A stretch of 64,000 nt of DNA, taken from positions 2,381,501-2,445,500 of the forward strand of contig NZ_RBXO01000001.1 of assembly GCF_003634935.1 (NCBI RefSeq), written 5' to 3'. The translations under genes were made by a program, and so were the position numbers. Positions 62,104 to 64,000 of the stretch are shown here, in pieces; position 1 is the first letter of the stretch; each line of letters opens with the position of its first letter. This DNA comes from Saccharothrix australiensis (GTDB taxonomy: Bacteria; Actinomycetota; Actinomycetes; Mycobacteriales; Pseudonocardiaceae). The notes under the pieces are model-generated. The model was given only the letters and a program-made list of their open reading frames with translations, had not been told where the DNA came from and ran no database searches.

Positions 62104-62730
62104 TCACCGCCCGACCAGGCCGGAGCGCCACGCCCACGACGCCACCTCGACCCGGTTGCGGGTGCCGAGCTTGCCCTGGACGGACGTGAGGTGGGTCTTC
62201 ACCGTCGACAGCGACATGTGCAGGTGGGCCGCGATCTCCTGGTTCGTCAGGCCGCGCGCGACCTCGCGCACGACGTCCTGCTCGCGCGCCGTGAGCGCGC
62301 CGGGCGCGGGACCGTGGCCGCGCCGCGCGAAGTGCGCCAGCAGCCGCACGGTCACCTCCGGCGAGATCAGGGCGTTGCCCCGCGCCGCCGCCCGCACGGC
62401 CTCCACGAGCAGCGCCGGCCCGGCGTCCTTGGTGAGGAACCCGCTCGCGCCGTTCTCCAGCGCGGTGTGCACGTACTCGTCCAGGTCGAAGGTGGTCACC
62501 ACGACGACCCGGCACAGCGGCGCGAGGCGCTTGGCGACCTCCAGCCCGTCCAGGCCGGGCATCCGGATGTCGACCAGGCACACGTCCGGCCGCAGCTCGT
62601 GGGCCGACCGGACGGCGGCGACGCCGTCGGGCACGTCCGCCACGACGGTGATGTCGGGCTGCTTCTCCAGGATCAGGCGGAAGCCGACGCGGACCATCTC
62701 CTGGTCGTCGGCGATGAGGACGGAGATCAC
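62104..62730 (-). CDS. LuxR/NarL-type response regulator
   Basis: About 208 residues. Receiver (ISVLIADDQEMVRVGFRLIL; Asp in VCLVDIRMPGLDG; Lys in GFLTKDAG) and LuxR HTH (LTAREQDVVREVARGLTNQEIAAHLHMSLSTVKTHL). GTGA overlap with the upstream kinase, so the pair is co-translated. Confidence 0.92.
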   Translation of the reverse strand: MISVLIADDQEMVRVGFRLILEKQPDITVVADVPDGVAAVRSAHELRPDVCLVDIRMPGLDGLEVAKRLAPLCRVVVVTTFDLDEYVHTALENGASGFLTKDAGPALLVEAVRAAARGNALISPEVTVRLLAHFARRGHGPAPGALTAREQDVVREVARGLTNQEIAAHLHMSLSTVKTHLTSVQGKLGTRNRVEVASWAWRSGLVGR

Positions 62731-63866
62731 CGGCGGCCCGTCCACGGCAGCTCGGCGCACACGCGCCAGCCGTCGGCCACCGGCCCGGCGGTGAACCGGC
62801 CGCCCAGCAGGGCGACCCGCTCCCGCATGCCGACCAGGCCGTAGCCGCCCTCGCCGCGGTTCCGGCCGCCCTCGCCGTCGTCGGCGACGACCAGGCGCAC
62901 CGCGTCCGGCGTGCGGGTCAGCTCGACGTCGACCGCGCTCGGCCGCGTGGCGTGCTTGCGGGCGTTGGTGAGCGCTTCCTGGACCAGCCGCAGCAGCGAG
63001 CGGCCCAGCTCGGGCGGCAGGTCCGCGGGCAGGTCGAGCCGCAGCCGGACCGGGATGCCCGACTGCCTCGTCCGCTCCACGGCGGCCAGCACGTCCGCGC
63101 CGAGGTCGGTCGTCGCCGTGTCCGGCTCGCCCTGCCGCAGCGCGCCGACGAGGCCGCGCATCGCGCCCAGCGCCTCCGACCCGCTGCGCACGATGCCCGG
63201 CAGCAGGCGGTGCGCCGCGCCAGGGTCGTCGTCGGACACCTCCAGCGCGGCCTGCGCCTGCACCAGCATCCCGGTCAGGTGGTGCGCGACCACGTCGTGC
63301 AGCTCGCGCGCCAGCGCCATCCGCTCCTCGCGCTGGGCGGCCGACACGGCGGCCGACACCCGGGCCGCCCGCTCCGCGTCGCGCGTCCGCTGGAACCACC
63401 CCGCGCCGAGCGCGAGCGAGCCGATGAGCAGCGGCCCGGCGACGTTGGTCGGCGTGAACGAGTAGCCGCGCACGAAGGCGGCGTGCGCGCCGACCGCGAC
63501 GAACACCGCCACCACGGCCACGACCACCCCCGGCGACGAGCGCCGCGCGGCGGCCACGGCCACGACGCAGCAGGCGGCGGTCTCGGCCGGCGACACCGGG
63601 CTGAGCAGGCCGTCCAGGCTCTTCCCGACGACGTCGAGCAGCACCGTGGTCGCCACCACCGACCCGGCCGCGACGGCGGTCGCCGCACCGATCCGGCGCG
63701 GCGCGGCCGAGGCCGCCAGCGCCGCCGCGCACGCCGGCGCGGTCGCCAGCCACGCGCCGAACTCCGCGACGGACGTCGGCCGCAGCCAGCCGAGCTGCGT
63801 CAGCAGCAGCGCACCGAGCCCGAGCGCGACCGGCCACTGCCGGCGGAGTCCGTCCACGGTGGACAC
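62727..63866 (-). CDS. Sensor histidine kinase, HisKA_3 type
   Basis: About 379 residues. Four to six membrane helices, then RMALARELHDVVAHHLTGML (phospho-His), VQEALTNARKHA (N-box), GGYGLVGMRERVALLGG (G-box). GTG 63866 or 63857 are both possible starts. Partner of the response regulator just downstream. Confidence 0.92.
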   Translation of the reverse strand: MSTVDGLRRQWPVALGLGALLLTQLGWLRPTSVAEFGAWLATAPACAAALAASAAPRRIGAATAVAAGSVVATTVLLDVVGKSLDGLLSPVSPAETAACCVVAVAAARRSSPGVVVAVVAVFVAVGAHAAFVRGYSFTPTNVAGPLLIGSLALGAGWFQRTRDAERAARVSAAVSAAQREERMALARELHDVVAHHLTGMLVQAQAALEVSDDDPGAAHRLLPGIVRSGSEALGAMRGLVGALRQGEPDTATTDLGADVLAAVERTRQSGIPVRLRLDLPADLPPELGRSLLRLVQEALTNARKHATRPSAVDVELTRTPDAVRLVVADDGEGGRNRGEGGYGLVGMRERVALLGGRFTAGPVADGWRVCAELPWTGRR

Positions 63867-63967
63867 CGTACTGGCGGCCGACGGGGGGTCGCATCGGTCA
63901 TCCGGCCGACCCGGAATGGCGCTCCGGCCGAGGCGCGCGACCCGGTGCGCCACCGAGGATCGACCCC

Positions 63968-64000
63968 ATGAGTCCGATTCTGACGGCCCGCGGGTTGGTC
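63968..64000 (+). CDS. Start of a possible ABC transporter ATPase, cut by window edge
   Basis: Eleven codons, MSPILTARGLV, with GAGGATC upstream of ATG 63968. MxxILxARGLVK is a common first strand of ABC ATPases, often located beside NarL-type two-component systems. The evidence is short. Confidence 0.4.
   Translation, partial: MSPILTARGLV

Overview
The window is very GC-rich (well over 70 % by eye), most codons end in G or C, genes are tightly packed with many ATGA/GTGA stop-start overlaps, and GTG starts are common. The families present (ECF42-type sigma factor with a DGPF partner, LuxR-type large ATP-binding regulator, GlxA-type AraC regulator, MerR, HxlR, secreted lectins, NACHT NTPase) point to a filamentous actinomycete. 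A Pseudonocardiales genus such as Saccharothrix, Lentzea or Actinosynnema is my guess, not something the sequence proves. I saw no rRNA, tRNA, CRISPR array, integrase or transposase.

Left edge (1-7.7 kb): the end of what looks like a specialised-metabolite cluster, with a partial sugar epimerase, a DegT-type PLP aminotransferase, an MFS exporter, an acyl-activating AMP ligase, an ATP-grasp ligase and a methyltransferase. Between 7.7 and 14.6 kb lie a RibD/DHFR-like reductase, an ECF42 sigma/DGPF pair, a secreted three-repeat beta-propeller lectin and a secreted M6 metalloprotease. Two inverted copies of a structured repeat (5.5 and 11.4 kb) with covarying stems bracket part of this region.

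Middle (14.6-38.4 kb): a two-component system, a membrane serine hydrolase, an AbgT transporter plus M20 peptidase with a divergent Lrp-type regulator (a plausible folate-catabolite salvage unit), a GlxA/DJ-1 pair, a MerR regulator facing an imine-reductase-like enzyme across a classical MerR promoter, a VanY-like lipoprotein, and an unusual translationally coupled three-gene operon (27.1-31.3 kb): CrtC-like lipocalin protein, SCP2-polyprenyl synthase fusion, and a protein ending in an L-type lectin domain. A stand-alone NACHT NTPase of antiphage type (carrying a TTA codon) and an NADP-type glutamate dehydrogenase follow.

Right (38.5-53.1 kb): a dispersed regulon. A minus-strand operon (alcohol dehydrogenase, aldo/keto reductase, two HSL-type esterases, MFS pump), a short-chain dehydrogenase, a methyltransferase-fold protein, an oligopeptide ABC transporter ending in a TetR gene, and an alpha/beta hydrolase each have upstream a copy of one 22-bp palindrome (TTAGTCTACG, two bases, CGTAGACTAA), usually over the -10 region. 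The TetR protein is the natural candidate repressor, and the set looks like an inducible uptake-and-modification pathway for an unknown ester or peptide.

Right edge (53.2-64 kb): HxlR/RidA, a small methyltransferase, a DUF3072 gene with a perfect actinobacterial SOS box, an SbnA-like PLP enzyme coupled to an MFS exporter, a secreted ricin-type lectin, a LuxR-type large ATPase regulator, a second two-component system, and the first codons of what may be an ABC ATPase.
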